Of a stretch of 64,000 nucleotides of DNA, positions 1 through 9,058 are shown one piece after another. The stretch covers positions 5,128 to 69,127 of the forward strand of contig JAEXYZ010000047.1 of assembly GCA_023405135.1 (NCBI GenBank), written 5' to 3'. How positions within the stretch are numbered: the first letter of the stretch is position 1; every line of letters starts with the position of its first letter. A program made the translations under genes and the position numbers. This DNA comes from Bacillota bacterium. GTDB lineage: Bacteria > Bacillota > Bacilli > Bacillales_A > Planococcaceae. The notes beneath the pieces are model-generated. The model worked only from the letters and a program-made list of their open reading frames with translations. It searched no databases and was not told the DNA's origin.

Positions 1-60
1 TATACATTTTCTAAATATTTTTATCATAAAATGATGCATGTCCAATGTAAGGAGAATTGC

Positions 61-639
61 ATGTACTATATAAAGAAAAGCATTGCTATTGTTATTGGGA
101 GCGTTTTTTTAGCTATAGGAATAAATTTATTTTTGACTCCTAATGAAATATTAGATGGCGGTATTATCGGTCTTTCACTAATTTTACATTATTTATTTAG
201 TCTTAAAATTGGTTTAATGATCATTGTACTCAGTATTCCAATTTTTGTGTTGGCATGGTTTAAATATAAAAATTATTTCTTCAATAGTCTTCATGGTTTA
301 CTTATATCATCAGTGACGATTGATTTATTTAAACCACTACGATCTCTTCTTTATATGGATCCTATGTTTAGTGCTGTAATAGGCGGGATATTTGTTGGTA
401 TTGGAATCGGATTAATGCTACGCTTTGAAACAAGTACAGGGGGAACAGATTTATTAGCTCAATTTATCTCTGCTAAAACATCCATTAATGTCGGATTTGT
501 TATTTTTGTCATTGATGCAATCGTCGTATTATTAGGGGGTGCTCTTATTTCAACTAATACTTTGCTTCTTTCAATCGTTACTATTATAGCTGTTGGTATT
601 ACAACAAGTTTTATAACAAAAAATACTACTTATACATAA
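61..639 (+). CDS. YitT-family integral membrane protein (short form)
   Basis: The protein has 192 residues and is almost entirely hydrophobic, with five or six predicted membrane segments. It matches the N-terminal membrane domain of the YitT (DUF161) family, including the repeated conserved glycines (GINLFLTPN, then IGGIFVGIGIG, then STGGTD). The usual cytoplasmic DUF2179 domain is missing, so the protein is about 90 residues shorter than typical YitT proteins. I chose the ATG at 61 over an upstream in-frame ATG at 31 because AAGGAG lies just before it. Family members have no settled function; a transport role is only inferred. A large stem-loop follows the stop codon. Confidence 0.8.
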   Translation: MYYIKKSIAIVIGSVFLAIGINLFLTPNEILDGGIIGLSLILHYLFSLKIGLMIIVLSIPIFVLAWFKYKNYFFNSLHGLLISSVTIDLFKPLRSLLYMDPMFSAVIGGIFVGIGIGLMLRFETSTGGTDLLAQFISAKTSINVGFVIFVIDAIVVLLGGALISTNTLLLSIVTIIAVGITTSFITKNTTYT

Positions 640-641
640 AA

Positions 642-727
642 GGCTTGCCCTATATTTTGTGCACAATCAATCAATCAATCAATCAATTAATTAATTACGA
701 ACAACAATTACATATATAGGACAAGCC
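642..727. terminator. Convergent stem-loop with a tetranucleotide-repeat loop
   Basis: Arms at 642-655 and 714-727 pair over 14 bp with one mismatch. The 58-nt loop holds six CAAT units followed by two TAAT units (664-695). It lies between the convergent yitT-like and EamA genes, so it probably ends transcription from both sides. There is no clean T-tract, so terminator activity is inferred. Confidence 0.55.
664..695 (+). repeat. CAAT tetranucleotide microsatellite
   Basis: Six perfect CAAT units are followed by two TAAT units, in the loop of an intergenic stem-loop. It is non-coding on both strands, so length changes here would not alter a protein. Confidence 0.85.
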
Positions 728-732
728 ATTAC

Positions 733-1614
733 TTATATTAATTTTTCAATGCTAGATTTTTTAATAAATGAAAGCTTTGTTTCTGAAATAATAATTGCAC
801 ATAAAATCAAAATAGCTCCTATGATCATTCTTGTTGTCAATACTTCCCCTAATAAAAGGACAGAGAAAACCATGCCCCAGAATGATTCTGTAGAAAGTAT
901 AATCGCAGCTTTTGTTTCATTCGTAAACTTTTGTGCAATTGTTTGAAAAAGATAAGCAACTGTTGTAGAAAAAACACCTAAATAGAAAATAGATGAGACT
1001 GCCTCTACCTCCATTGAAAAATGTATTTCTCCTTTAAATAACACAACAATACAAGCAAGTATAGCAGCAACGAACATTTGAACGATAGTTAACGTAATTG
1101 GATCTTCATCTTTTACATATTTAGCTGTATAAAAAATTTGATAAGCAAACCCAACAGCACAACCTAACGTAAGCAAATCACCAATATTTACATCTGTTGA
1201 CAGCTGAAGAGAAAGAAAACCAATCCCAACAATCGCTAATACTGCCCCTGCTAATTCAAATTTATCGATTTTTCTTTTGTAAGATAAAAACGCAATAAAT
1301 GGTACAATTACTACATTGACAGCTGTTAAAAACGCATTTTTTGATGGAGTTGTATATTGTAGACCCACCGTTTGTAATGCAAAGGCTACATATAATAAAG
1401 CACCTAAGACAAAACCTTTTAAAATAATAGTGCGATTTAAACCCATTAGTTTTTTATAAAAAATAATACTTAAAATTAAAAAACCAACTAAAAAACGTCC
1501 TGCTAATATTTGATAGGGAGTATAATTGTCTAGCGAAACAGCGCTAACAACAAATCCACTTCCCCATATAATTGCTATAATACACAGCATAATCTCTCCA
1601 ATATATTTTCTCAT
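733..1614 (-). CDS. EamA/DMT-family transporter
   Basis: A 293-residue protein with about ten hydrophobic helices and two tandem EamA repeats; the first begins with a motif of the type AIIWGSGFV. It is expected to be an inner-membrane exporter or permease of the drug/metabolite transporter superfamily; the substrate cannot be read from the sequence. I placed the start at 1614 (MRKYIGE) because GGAGG lies 6 bp upstream. An in-frame ATG at 1629 has no ribosome-binding site. It is transcribed toward the stem-loop it shares with the yitT-like gene. Confidence 0.85.
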   Translation of the reverse strand: MRKYIGEIMLCIIAIIWGSGFVVSAVSLDNYTPYQILAGRFLVGFLILSIIFYKKLMGLNRTIILKGFVLGALLYVAFALQTVGLQYTTPSKNAFLTAVNVVIVPFIAFLSYKRKIDKFELAGAVLAIVGIGFLSLQLSTDVNIGDLLTLGCAVGFAYQIFYTAKYVKDEDPITLTIVQMFVAAILACIVVLFKGEIHFSMEVEAVSSIFYLGVFSTTVAYLFQTIAQKFTNETKAAIILSTESFWGMVFSVLLLGEVLTTRMIIGAILILCAIIISETKLSFIKKSSIEKLI

Positions 1615-1734
1615 TAGTGCCTCCAGCATGATTATGTAATGAAATTCTGAATATTAATTATATAACAATTTGAATATATTTGAATATTTATTTTTATGTA
1701 TTTAAAAGTATATTTAATCATTAATATAAACAAG

Positions 1735-1769
1735 GGGTTTTTCAGAAATGGGTAATTTCTGAAAAACCC
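1735..1769. terminator. Perfect 15-bp stem-loop downstream of the TetR gene
   Basis: Arms 1735-1749 and 1755-1769 are perfectly complementary around a 5-nt loop. It sits 29 bp past the stop of the tetR-like gene on the minus strand. It is probably the terminator of the metallo-hydrolase/TetR operon, although the T-run after it is weak. Confidence 0.65.
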
Positions 1770-1797
1770 TTTCCATCTTTAATACGAAAATTGACTT

Positions 1798-2364
1798 TTA
1801 TAACTGTCTTTTTATTAATTCAATGAATCCTTGTATCATTAATTCAAAACTTTTCTCAATGTTTACAGGAAGTCCGAATGCCCCTTTTTGTTCTAATGTT
1901 GAAAAGCCATGAAGAATACTTCTAAAAGCTCTAATTGCATGGATCTTTCCCTCATCAGATAAATTGTATTCTGCTAAGTATATGCTTAATAAGGAAATAA
2001 TCCGATTGCTTGCAGCTTCTAATTCTTGATCACCCTCTATTGGTGCACTTAAAGTTAGTTCATATACCCCAGGATGCTGCCGCGCAAATCGTACATATTC
2101 AGTTGCTAAAGAAAAAATTGCTTCGTCACCTTTTTTATCCAAACATGACTCTTTTAACCTTTCGTATAACAAAGTCAATCCATAAAGGGACAATTCTCTT
2201 TTAACACTCTGTAAACCATCGATATGGTTAAACAAAGAAGGAGGACGAACGTTTAATTTCCTAGCAATAGTTGCTAAACTAAGTGATTCAATTCCTTCTG
2301 TATTTGCTAATTCGGCTGCTGTTACTATAATACGTTTAACATCTAAACCAACTCTTGGTGACAT
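1798..2364 (-). CDS. TetR/AcrR-family regulator with WHG-type C-terminal domain
   Basis: 188 residues. Residues 8-55 form the TetR DNA-binding helices (AAELANTEGIESLSLATIA, then PPSLFNHIDGL). The C-terminal part resembles the WHG ligand-binding domain (ARQHPGVYELTL, then FRSILHGFSTLE). It is the second gene of a two-gene unit, 22 bp after the metallo-hydrolase. Two near-identical palindromes in the operon promoter are its probable binding sites, so it should be an autorepressor that also controls the hydrolase. The ligand is unknown. Confidence 0.85.
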   Translation of the reverse strand: MSPRVGLDVKRIIVTAAELANTEGIESLSLATIARKLNVRPPSLFNHIDGLQSVKRELSLYGLTLLYERLKESCLDKKGDEAIFSLATEYVRFARQHPGVYELTLSAPIEGDQELEAASNRIISLLSIYLAEYNLSDEGKIHAIRAFRSILHGFSTLEQKGAFGLPVNIEKSFELMIQGFIELIKRQL

Positions 2365-2386
2365 TTATTGTTTCCTTTCTTATCTG

Positions 2387-3082
2387 TTATTCAGCTTCAA
2401 TGATTGCTTGTTTTATATGTTTTGCAGGGTTAATAATTATATTTCCATGCCCCGGTGCAAGAACTGATAGCTTTAAATCTAATATTTTTTTTGCACTTTG
2501 AATTGACATCTCTTTATTCCAAGTTGCAAATGCAGGGAACGGAAAACTCTTTACAATCCTTCCGCTTACTGCAACTCTTCCTCTTGTTTGAAATGCATCT
2601 CCGACAATGATATGCCCAGTTTTTTCTGCATATAATGAAATCGAGCCTGGAGTATGCCCTGGTGTTGCAACTACTTTAAGAGAACCAATATAATCCCCTT
2701 CCTTTAATAATCGTTCGGGCTCTGTTTTTAAACCTTTTGGAACCCCACCTTTTATAGGTGTTTGAGGTTCATCGTCATTTAATGAAATGTCTCCCTTCAA
2801 TAAACGGCTATCACGAACTGATATTGAAACTATCACATTTGGAAAGGTTTCTTTTAGTTTATCTAATGATCCAACATGGTCGCCGTGGGCATGAGTCAAA
2901 ATAATATTTGTTAGCGGTTTACCGATGTTTTCAATAGTCTTCACGATTCCTTTATAACTAGCTGACATCCCAGTATCGACTAAAGTAACTTCATTTTGCT
3001 CTTCAAAAATATAACAATTTACAGGAAAAAGCAGCGGCCATAATGTTAACTGATACAAGTCCCCATTTTTTGTAATTTTCAT
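2387..3082 (-). CDS. MBL-fold metallo-hydrolase
   Basis: 231 residues with the metallo-beta-lactamase signature HAHGDH (H64, H66, D68, H69), a later PGHTPGS metal-ligand histidine, a VGDAF aspartate and a final APGHG histidine. The complete dinuclear zinc site suggests an active hydrolase of the glyoxalase-II-like group; the substrate is unknown. Start 3082 was preferred to the ATG at 3142, because AAAGGAA precedes it and the earlier codons overlap the promoter and operators. It heads an operon with the tetR-like gene and is probably induced by that regulator's ligand. Confidence 0.85.
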   Translation of the reverse strand: MKITKNGDLYQLTLWPLLFPVNCYIFEEQNEVTLVDTGMSASYKGIVKTIENIGKPLTNIILTHAHGDHVGSLDKLKETFPNVIVSISVRDSRLLKGDISLNDDEPQTPIKGGVPKGLKTEPERLLKEGDYIGSLKVVATPGHTPGSISLYAEKTGHIIVGDAFQTRGRVAVSGRIVKSFPFPAFATWNKEMSIQSAKKILDLKLSVLAPGHGNIIINPAKHIKQAIIEAE

Positions 3083-3106
3083 TTTACCAGTTCCTTTCAA
3101 AAACAA

Positions 3107-3153
3107 AACTAATGGTATTAGTTTTATTATAACTAATGGCATTAGTTTTTCAA
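3107..3153 (-). promoter_or_regulatory. Promoter with two TetR-type operators
   Basis: A sigma-A promoter is visible on the minus strand: -35 TTGAAA (3153-3148) and -10 TATAAT (3131-3126) with a 16-bp spacer. Two 17-bp palindromes differing at one central base (AACTAATGSYATTAGTT type) lie at 3131-3147, filling the spacer, and at 3107-3123, over the start region. Their centres are 24 bp apart. This is a textbook TetR repression layout. Confidence 0.8.
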
Positions 3154-3167
3154 GAAAATTGTTCCAT

Positions 3168-3196
3168 AAAAAAAGACATCCTCAAAATAGGACGTC
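3168..3196 (-). terminator. Rho-independent terminator
   Basis: On the minus strand an 8-bp stem (3189-3196 with 3175-3182, one G-T pair) is followed by seven T residues. It lies directly after the 235-aa membrane protein gene. Confidence 0.75.
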
Positions 3197-3198
3197 AA

Positions 3199-3906
3199 CT
3201 AAACCCAACCATTTACCACTACTTCTTTACGATCGTGTTCGTATCGTTTAATAATTACGCTAATTTTTTGATACCATTTCGTGCACTCTTTTAAGATGTC
3301 TTTATATTCATCTAAGTCCTTTGGAATTGCTTGTTCGTTATCTAAAAATATATATTCAACAATTGGATTTGATAAATCGTCCACAACAAGCTTTAACATA
3401 AGCTTTTTTACTTCTTTTTTTGATTTCTCCTCGGATTTATCTTCTGACTTCACTTCATTTCCTTTAATTAGGACATCAATTTTTGAACCTCCATCAATTA
3501 AAGACCAGCCGTGTACACCGCCTTTTGAAGTAAGGGCAATGTTATTACCATCCTCTACTACTGCTACTTCATATAATTCATGAAATGCAAATTCCCTAGC
3601 TTCAAAATCATCTTCTGTATCCTCTCTTTGAAGGATTCGAAATGTATCAGAATGCTCATCTATCATAAGTGCTTGTAAACAATCTGAAGATAAAATATAA
3701 CGAGTATGGGGATACTCTTCAATTTGTTCTATTGTGTCCTGTTGTAATTCCTCATTTCTTCTTTTCGATTCCTTATTCAATTCATATAGCCACCAACCGC
3801 CTAAAAAAACCGCCACGATTATAAATATTGTTGAGCCCGTTTTGAATGCCAAATATAGATAGATAGCTTCTAATAGTAATAGAAATAACTGTAACATCTT
3901 ACGCAC
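3199..3906 (-). CDS. Hypothetical membrane-anchored protein
   Basis: 235 residues, not recognised. Two adjacent hydrophobic helices (about residues 5-20 and 23-41) are followed by a charged linker (KESKRRNEE) and a soluble domain of about 190 residues. That domain contains a lysine/glutamate-rich low-complexity stretch near residues 150-168 (EDKSEEKSKKEVKK). The topology suggests a two-helix anchor with the main domain in the cytoplasm. It is monocistronic, with its own terminator. No enzyme motif is visible. Confidence 0.65.
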   Translation of the reverse strand: MRKMLQLFLLLLEAIYLYLAFKTGSTIFIIVAVFLGGWWLYELNKESKRRNEELQQDTIEQIEEYPHTRYILSSDCLQALMIDEHSDTFRILQREDTEDDFEAREFAFHELYEVAVVEDGNNIALTSKGGVHGWSLIDGGSKIDVLIKGNEVKSEDKSEEKSKKEVKKLMLKLVVDDLSNPIVEYIFLDNEQAIPKDLDEYKDILKECTKWYQKISVIIKRYEHDRKEVVVNGWV

Positions 3907-4133
3907 CCCATTCCATTAGATAATTTGAAATCTATAATTTATCTTTATAAATTTCATTAGTTATAAAAATATTATTCGGGTAGTAGAAGATTCATTCTTA
4001 TTTCTATTCTATTTTTTTATTACAAAAATTTATCCTTTATCAAAATGATTATCCTATTAGCTACTGTATAGAGAAACAAGTAGACAGTAATACTTATAGA
4101 AGAAATAAATTGCTATGAAAAGAGGGAGTCATT

Positions 4134-5798
4134 TTGTCTGTAAGAGAAAATACACTATCCATATTTGCCTTAGGTGGCATTAACGAAATCGGTAAAAATA
4201 TGTATGTCATCGAATATGGTGATGATCTTGTTATTGTTGACTGTGGTGCAAAGTTTGCAGATGAAGCATTGTTAGGGATCGATTTAATTATTCCAGATGT
4301 TTCTTACTTGCAGCAAAACGAACATAAAATTAAAGGTTTAGTCGTTACCCATGGACATGAAGACCATATTGGTGGTATTCCCTATTTCTTAAAAAAGCTT
4401 AACGTACCAGTTTATGCAACGAGATTTACCCTTGGATTAATTGAATTAAAGTTAAAAGAACATAAAATATTGCGTGAATCTACTTTAGTAGAAATTAACT
4501 CTGAATCCCAATTAGATTTTGGTGAAATTAAAGTTAGCTTCTTCAGAACAAGTCATAGTATTCCTGACTGTTTAGGAATTGTCTTTCATACACCTGAAGG
4601 AAAAGTTGTTCATACAGGAGATTTCAAATTTGATTTAACCCCAGTAAATGATCAATATTCTGATATTCATAAGATGGCTAATATTGGCGAAGAAGGTGTA
4701 TTGCTTTTAATTTCTGAAAGTACGAATGCTGAACGACCAGGTTTAACCCCATCTGAACGAGAAGTTGGATCACATATTGAAGAAGCATTTTTAAATGCTA
4801 CAGGGAAAATTATAATTTCGACCTTTGCTTCCAATGTAAACCGAGTTCAGCAAATTGTTCATGCAACGATTAAAACGAATCGTAAGCTCGCTTTACTTGG
4901 TAGGAGTATGGTGAATGTCGTGAAGGTAGCGAGAGAACGAGGTTATGTAGATATTCCAGATTGGTTACTTGTTGATGCTCGAGATGTTAAACAGCTTCCT
5001 CCCGAACGAGTTGTTGTGCTTTGTACCGGGAGTCAAGGGGAACCACTTGCTGCCCTTTCGAGATTATCAACGAACAACAATCGAGATGTGAAAGTTTTAC
5101 AAGGTGATACTGTTATTTTTGCAGCATCCCCTATTCCAGGAAACGAAAAGGACGTCTCTAAAATTGTCGATAATTTATTCCAGCTCGGCGCAAATGTTAT
5201 TTATGGCTCGTCTAAAATTACAGGAATGCATGTTTCAGGGCATGGCTATCAAGAAGATTTAAAACTAATGCTGACGCTAATGAAGCCTAAATATTTCATT
5301 CCTATTCATGGAGAATATCGCATGCTTCATTTACATCGAATTCTTGCTGAATCAGTTGGAATTGAAAAAGGAAATACGTTTATTATCCGAAATGGTGATG
5401 TAGTCGATGTTCAATATGGTGAGGCAAAACAAACTCGAAAAGTTCCTGCTGGCGATACGTATGTAGATGGTGTTGGAGATGACGGAATTGGTGATATCGT
5501 TTTACGTGACCGAAAACAGCTTTCTGAAGAAGGAATGCTTGTAATTGTTTTAACAATAAGTAAAGAAGATAGTAAAAGAATTTCAGATCCAGATAGTATT
5601 TCCCGCGGATTTGTTTATGCAAAAAATTCAGAGGAGCTTTTAATTAATATTAATAAAGTTGTAAAAGCAACAGTTGATCCATTTAAAGATGCAAATATAA
5701 TGGGCATGAAACGAGCGATTAAAAAAGAAGTTGGGCAATATTTATTTGAGCAAACGAAGAAAAAACCAATGATTTTACCAATAATCATTGCAATATAA
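4134..5798 (+). CDS. Ribonuclease J paralogue
   Basis: 554 residues covering the whole RNase J architecture: metallo-beta-lactamase core, beta-CASP insert and C-terminal domain. The catalytic motif HGHEDH is intact (H73, H75, D77, H78), and SGHG and PIHGEYRM are present further on. RNase J is a 5'-3' exo- and endoribonuclease of mRNA turnover. The intact HGHEDH argues against RnjB, where it is degenerate. The gene also stands alone rather than beside the rpoY-type partner of rnjA, so I read it as an additional paralogue. It starts at TTG, preceded by AGAGGGAG. Confidence 0.85.
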   Translation: MSVRENTLSIFALGGINEIGKNMYVIEYGDDLVIVDCGAKFADEALLGIDLIIPDVSYLQQNEHKIKGLVVTHGHEDHIGGIPYFLKKLNVPVYATRFTLGLIELKLKEHKILRESTLVEINSESQLDFGEIKVSFFRTSHSIPDCLGIVFHTPEGKVVHTGDFKFDLTPVNDQYSDIHKMANIGEEGVLLLISESTNAERPGLTPSEREVGSHIEEAFLNATGKIIISTFASNVNRVQQIVHATIKTNRKLALLGRSMVNVVKVARERGYVDIPDWLLVDARDVKQLPPERVVVLCTGSQGEPLAALSRLSTNNNRDVKVLQGDTVIFAASPIPGNEKDVSKIVDNLFQLGANVIYGSSKITGMHVSGHGYQEDLKLMLTLMKPKYFIPIHGEYRMLHLHRILAESVGIEKGNTFIIRNGDVVDVQYGEAKQTRKVPAGDTYVDGVGDDGIGDIVLRDRKQLSEEGMLVIVLTISKEDSKRISDPDSISRGFVYAKNSEELLININKVVKATVDPFKDANIMGMKRAIKKEVGQYLFEQTKKKPMILPIIIAI

Positions 5799-5911
5799 AT
5801 AGACTAATCAATACTTTCTAAGAATAGTTTTAATAAGTAAGGGCAGTATAGTAATGTTTATATTTCTATATTTTATGAGTGCCTGTCACTCCTATGAAAG
5901 GATGAAATTTA

Positions 5912-7543
5912 ATGGAAAGAGACCCTTCAAACCGCGGACAATATGAAACAAACATTGAAAACGATGATACGCTAACGAACAGACAAGGGCATCCTATTAC
6001 GAACAACCAGAACATTCGAACAGTCGGAAATCGTGGTCCTGCAACACTTGAAAATTATGATTTCATAGAAAAAATCAGTCATTTCGATCGTGAAAAGGTT
6101 CCGGAACGTATTGTTCATGCTCGTGGTGCTGGTGCTCATGGTTATTTTGAAGCTTATGGGACAGTAGGTGATGAACCTGTTTCAAAGTATACTCGTGCAA
6201 AACTATTCCAAGAAAAAGGGAAACAAACACCGGTATTTGTACGGTTCTCTACTGTTGTTCACGGCTTACATTCTCCTGAAACAGTACGTGATCCACGTGG
6301 TTTTGCAGTAAAGTTTTATACAGAAGATGGAAACTGGGACTTAGTTGGTAACAACTTAAAAATCTTTTTCATACGTGATGCGATGAAATTCCCAGATATG
6401 ATTCATGCATTCAGACCTGATCCAGTAACAAATATTCAAGATTCCCGTCGTTTCTTTGACTTCTGTGCAAACTCACCTGAATCATTCCATATGGTAACCC
6501 TTGTTTATTCACCATGGGGTATTCCTGCAAATTATCGCATGATGCAAGGTTCAGGAGTAAACACATATAAATGGGTAAACCAAGAAGGTAAAGCGGTTCT
6601 TGTAAAATACCATTGGGAACCAAAGCAAGGAATTAAAAATTTAACAGTAAAAGAAGCCGAGGAAATTCAGGCAAAAAACTTTAATCATGCAACCCAAGAT
6701 TTATACGAAGCTATTGAAAGAGGAGAATATCCTGAATGGGAGTTACTCGTTCAAATTATGGAGGATGGTCCTCATCCAGAACTTGATTTTGACCCGTTAG
6801 ATGATACAAAATTATGGCCAAATGATAAATTCCCTTGGCTTCCTGTAGGACGAATGGTGTTAAATAAAAACCCAGAAAATTACTTTAATGAAGTTGAACA
6901 ATCTGCATTCGGTACTGGCGTTCTTGTAGATGGTTTAGATTTCTCAGATGATAAAATGCTCCAAGGACGTACCTTCTCCTATTCGGACACTCAACGTTAT
7001 CGTGTTGGAGCGAACTATTTACAACTCCCTATTAATGCAGCAAAAAAACGTGTTGCTACAAATCAAGAAGGTGGTCAGCTTCGTTATTATAATGATAAAG
7101 CACCTGGCCAAAACTTGCATGTAAACTATGAACCATCAAGCATGGGAGGATTAAAAGAAGCACAACAAACTGGGAAAGAATATACACCTCATGTTGAAGG
7201 GAATTTAGTTCGTGAATCCATCGATCGTAATGACAATACGAAACAAGCTGGAGAAACTTACCGTAGTTTTGAACAATGGGAAAAAGATGAGCTTATTAAC
7301 AACTTAGTAAATGACTTAGCAATTTGTCCGAAAGATATTCAAGATAAAATGATGGCACTTGCCGATGAAGCTGATGAAGAATATGGTCGTCGTCTAAGAG
7401 AAGGACTAGCTGAGAAGGCTAAATCCATGAACAACAAAGAGGAATTTGGACAAGAATTTCATCCACATCCATTAGGAACAAGAGAAGCTAATCAAGCGGT
7501 AGATGATGCTGTTGATAAAGGGCATGAGGCAGATCCTTATTGA
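5912..7543 (+). CDS. Monofunctional heme catalase (KatX-like)
   Basis: 543 residues decomposing hydrogen peroxide. The distal heme histidine is in [11 protein letters not shown] (H69), the active-site asparagine in VGNN (about 147), and the proximal heme-ligand tyrosine in RTFSYSDTQ (Y357). The length and an extended C-terminal tail ([11 protein letters not shown]) match the small-subunit catalases of bacilli, including the spore catalase KatX; the exact orthologue cannot be set by eye. AAAGGATG precedes the start. A small GAGTG/CACTC hairpin lies just upstream. The gene is monocistronic. Confidence 0.9.
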   Translation: MERDPSNRGQYETNIENDDTLTNRQGHPITNNQNIRTVGNRGPATLENYDFIEKISHFDREKVPERIVHARGAGAHGYFEAYGTVGDEPVSKYTRAKLFQEKGKQTPVFVRFSTVVHGLHSPETVRDPRGFAVKFYTEDGNWDLVGNNLKIFFIRDAMKFPDMIHAFRPDPVTNIQDSRRFFDFCANSPESFHMVTLVYSPWGIPANYRMMQGSGVNTYKWVNQEGKAVLVKYHWEPKQGIKNLTVKEAEEIQAKNFNHATQDLYEAIERGEYPEWELLVQIMEDGPHPELDFDPLDDTKLWPNDKFPWLPVGRMVLNKNPENYFNEVEQSAFGTGVLVDGLDFSDDKMLQGRTFSYSDTQRYRVGANYLQLPINAAKKRVATNQEGGQLRYYNDKAPGQNLHVNYEPSSMGGLKEAQQTGKEYTPHVEGNLVRESIDRNDNTKQAGETYRSFEQWEKDELINNLVNDLAICPKDIQDKMMALADEADEEYGRRLREGLAEKAKSMNNKEEFGQEFHPHPLGTREANQAVDDAVDKGHEADPY

Positions 7544-7560
7544 TTTAACATCGTAAATGT

Positions 7561-7665
7561 TAAAGTGGCGGAAATTTTTAGTAAACTGACGGAAAAAACA
7601 GCTAAAGTGACGGAAATAATTAGTAAACTGGCGGAAATATAATGTAAAGTGGCGGAAAAATTCTA
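7561..7665 (+). repeat. Five tandem 21-bp repeats
   Basis: Five imperfect units start at 7561, 7582, 7603, 7624 and 7645, with an invariant 21-bp period. Each contains TAAA(G/C)TG(G/A)CGGAAA followed by an AT-rich tail. The period equals two helical turns and seven codons. No gene is evident in the array. Confidence 0.85.
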
Positions 7666-7694
7666 AGCCGCGAAAAAATGAGGAACATTAACAA

Positions 7695-7736
7695 AAAGAG
7701 TACAATTCATTCCCAACTAATTGAATTGTACTCTTT
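7695..7736. terminator. Bidirectional terminator between catalase and SDR
   Basis: Arms 7695-7709 and 7722-7736 pair perfectly, with A- and T-tracts on both sides, between two convergent genes. Confidence 0.85.
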
Positions 7737-7741
7737 CTCTA

Positions 7742-8671
7742 TTACGAAGACATCACTTGCCCACCATTTACATGTAATGTTTGCCCTGTTACAAAGCGGG
7801 AATCATCGGATGCGAGGTATACATAAGTTGGAGCTAATTCAAAAGGTTGCCCTTGACGTTGCATTGGATTGCCTGCAATTGGAACAGCATCTGCCGAAAA
7901 ACTTGATGGGATTAACGGCGTCCATATTCTACCTGGAGCTACTGCATTCACTCTTATTCCTTTACTAATTAAATTATTTGCTAATGCCCGGGTAAAGCCA
8001 ACATTTGCAGCCTTCGTTGCAGTATAATCAATTAACTCCGGATTTCCATCATAGGCTACTACTGATGCTGTGTTTATTATTGAACTACCAACATTCAAGT
8101 ATGGTAAAGCAGCTCTAGTAGTGTAGAAATGTGAATAAATATTTACTTTAAATGTATCATCGAATTGTTCATCCGTAATATCAAGGAGACTTAATTGCTG
8201 AAACTGAATTCCAACATGATTACATAGAATATCTAGCTTGCCAAAGGCTCGAGTAGTTTGTTCAACGATTGTTTTACATTGCTCTTTATCCCTTAAATCT
8301 CCTGGTAATAATAAACATCGTTGACCAAGCTCTTCAATTCTACATTTCGTACGATTTGCATCTTCATGCTCATCTAAATAAGCTATTGAAACATCTGCTC
8401 CCTCTTTTGCAAAGGCAATTGCGACTGCCGCTCCGATACCGCTATCTCCACCTGTTATTAGAGCCACTTTTCCTTTCAGCTTACAAGATCCTGTGTAATT
8501 TGGATTTTCTATAATCGGACGCGGTACCATAAGACTTTCTAAGCCTGGTTGTCGATATTGTCTCTGTTCTGGTACTGTAACTGGAACCTCTTCAAAACGA
8601 GTAATTTTCCCGTAATTTGGATTTAGAGGATATTGTAATCCCCCTACACTTTTCTTATGTTGATTATCCAT
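7742..8671 (-). CDS. SDR-family oxidoreductase (stress-protein type)
   Basis: 309 residues. After an N-terminal extension of about 65 residues typical of the bacillar YdaD/YhxC group there is a Rossmann fold with TGGDSGIG, and the catalytic YTATK (YxxxK). The usual NNAG motif reads NHVGIQ here, a variation near the cofactor site that may alter activity. It ends with the standard [11 protein letters not shown]. Relatives in B. subtilis belong to the general stress response, so a detoxifying NAD(P)-dependent reductase is likely; the substrate is unknown. AGGAGG lies upstream. It is convergent with the catalase. Confidence 0.85.
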   Translation of the reverse strand: MDNQHKKSVGGLQYPLNPNYGKITRFEEVPVTVPEQRQYRQPGLESLMVPRPIIENPNYTGSCKLKGKVALITGGDSGIGAAVAIAFAKEGADVSIAYLDEHEDANRTKCRIEELGQRCLLLPGDLRDKEQCKTIVEQTTRAFGKLDILCNHVGIQFQQLSLLDITDEQFDDTFKVNIYSHFYTTRAALPYLNVGSSIINTASVVAYDGNPELIDYTATKAANVGFTRALANNLISKGIRVNAVAPGRIWTPLIPSSFSADAVPIAGNPMQRQGQPFELAPTYVYLASDDSRFVTGQTLHVNGGQVMSS

Positions 8672-8778
8672 GAAATCCTCCTAAAAAGATCATTACTAAA
8701 TCATCTTATGTTTACTAGGCGAATATGGTGCTTCACAACAGTACCATTGAGGAAGATGTTTGAATAGAATAAGATTAA

Positions 8779-8973
8779 ATGATTTTAGGAGGAGTAAAGA
8801 TTCAATATAATCAACCATGTCCAGGAGTAAACCTTCTATTAATACCCTATTCCAATGAAAAAGTAACAGTTAAATATGCAAACGATCCAAAGGCGTTCCG
8901 AATGCCTAAAATAAGCACTAGACCTCCATACTATACAAATCCAAATTGCAAATGGTACTATCCAATGCTTTAA
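8779..8973 (+). CDS. Small Pro/Tyr-rich protein, possible AUU start
   Basis: A 57-64 residue protein rich in proline, tyrosine and asparagine (PPYYTNPNCKWYYPML at the end), a composition like small spore-coat proteins. The in-frame ATG at 8779 has no ribosome-binding site. A perfect AGGAGG at 8787-8792 lies 7 bp upstream of an in-frame ATT at 8800, so translation may begin there. It is divergent from the SDR gene and convergent with spoVR, sharing a terminator with the latter. Function unknown; a coat role is only a guess from composition and neighbourhood. Confidence 0.55.
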   Translation: MILGGVKIQYNQPCPGVNLLLIPYSNEKVTVKYANDPKAFRMPKISTRPPYYTNPNCKWYYPML

Positions 8974-9005
8974 TACATTCAGTTCTATATTAATTCAACA
9001 TACGA

Positions 9006-9039
9006 AAAAGCCCATGGACTATTAAGTTCACGGGCTTTT
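9006..9039. terminator. Bidirectional terminator downstream of spoVR
   Basis: Imperfect stem 9006-9019 with 9026-9039 (AAAAGCCC and GGGCTTTT outer arms). It lies between the small ORF and spoVR, which converge. Confidence 0.75.
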
Positions 9040-9058
9040 ATCAATTCATATCAACTTT

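Noticed and set aside
5383..5622. Minus-strand open frame within the RNase J gene
   Set aside because: Antisense shadow with Leu/His-rich low-complexity translation and no ribosome-binding site.
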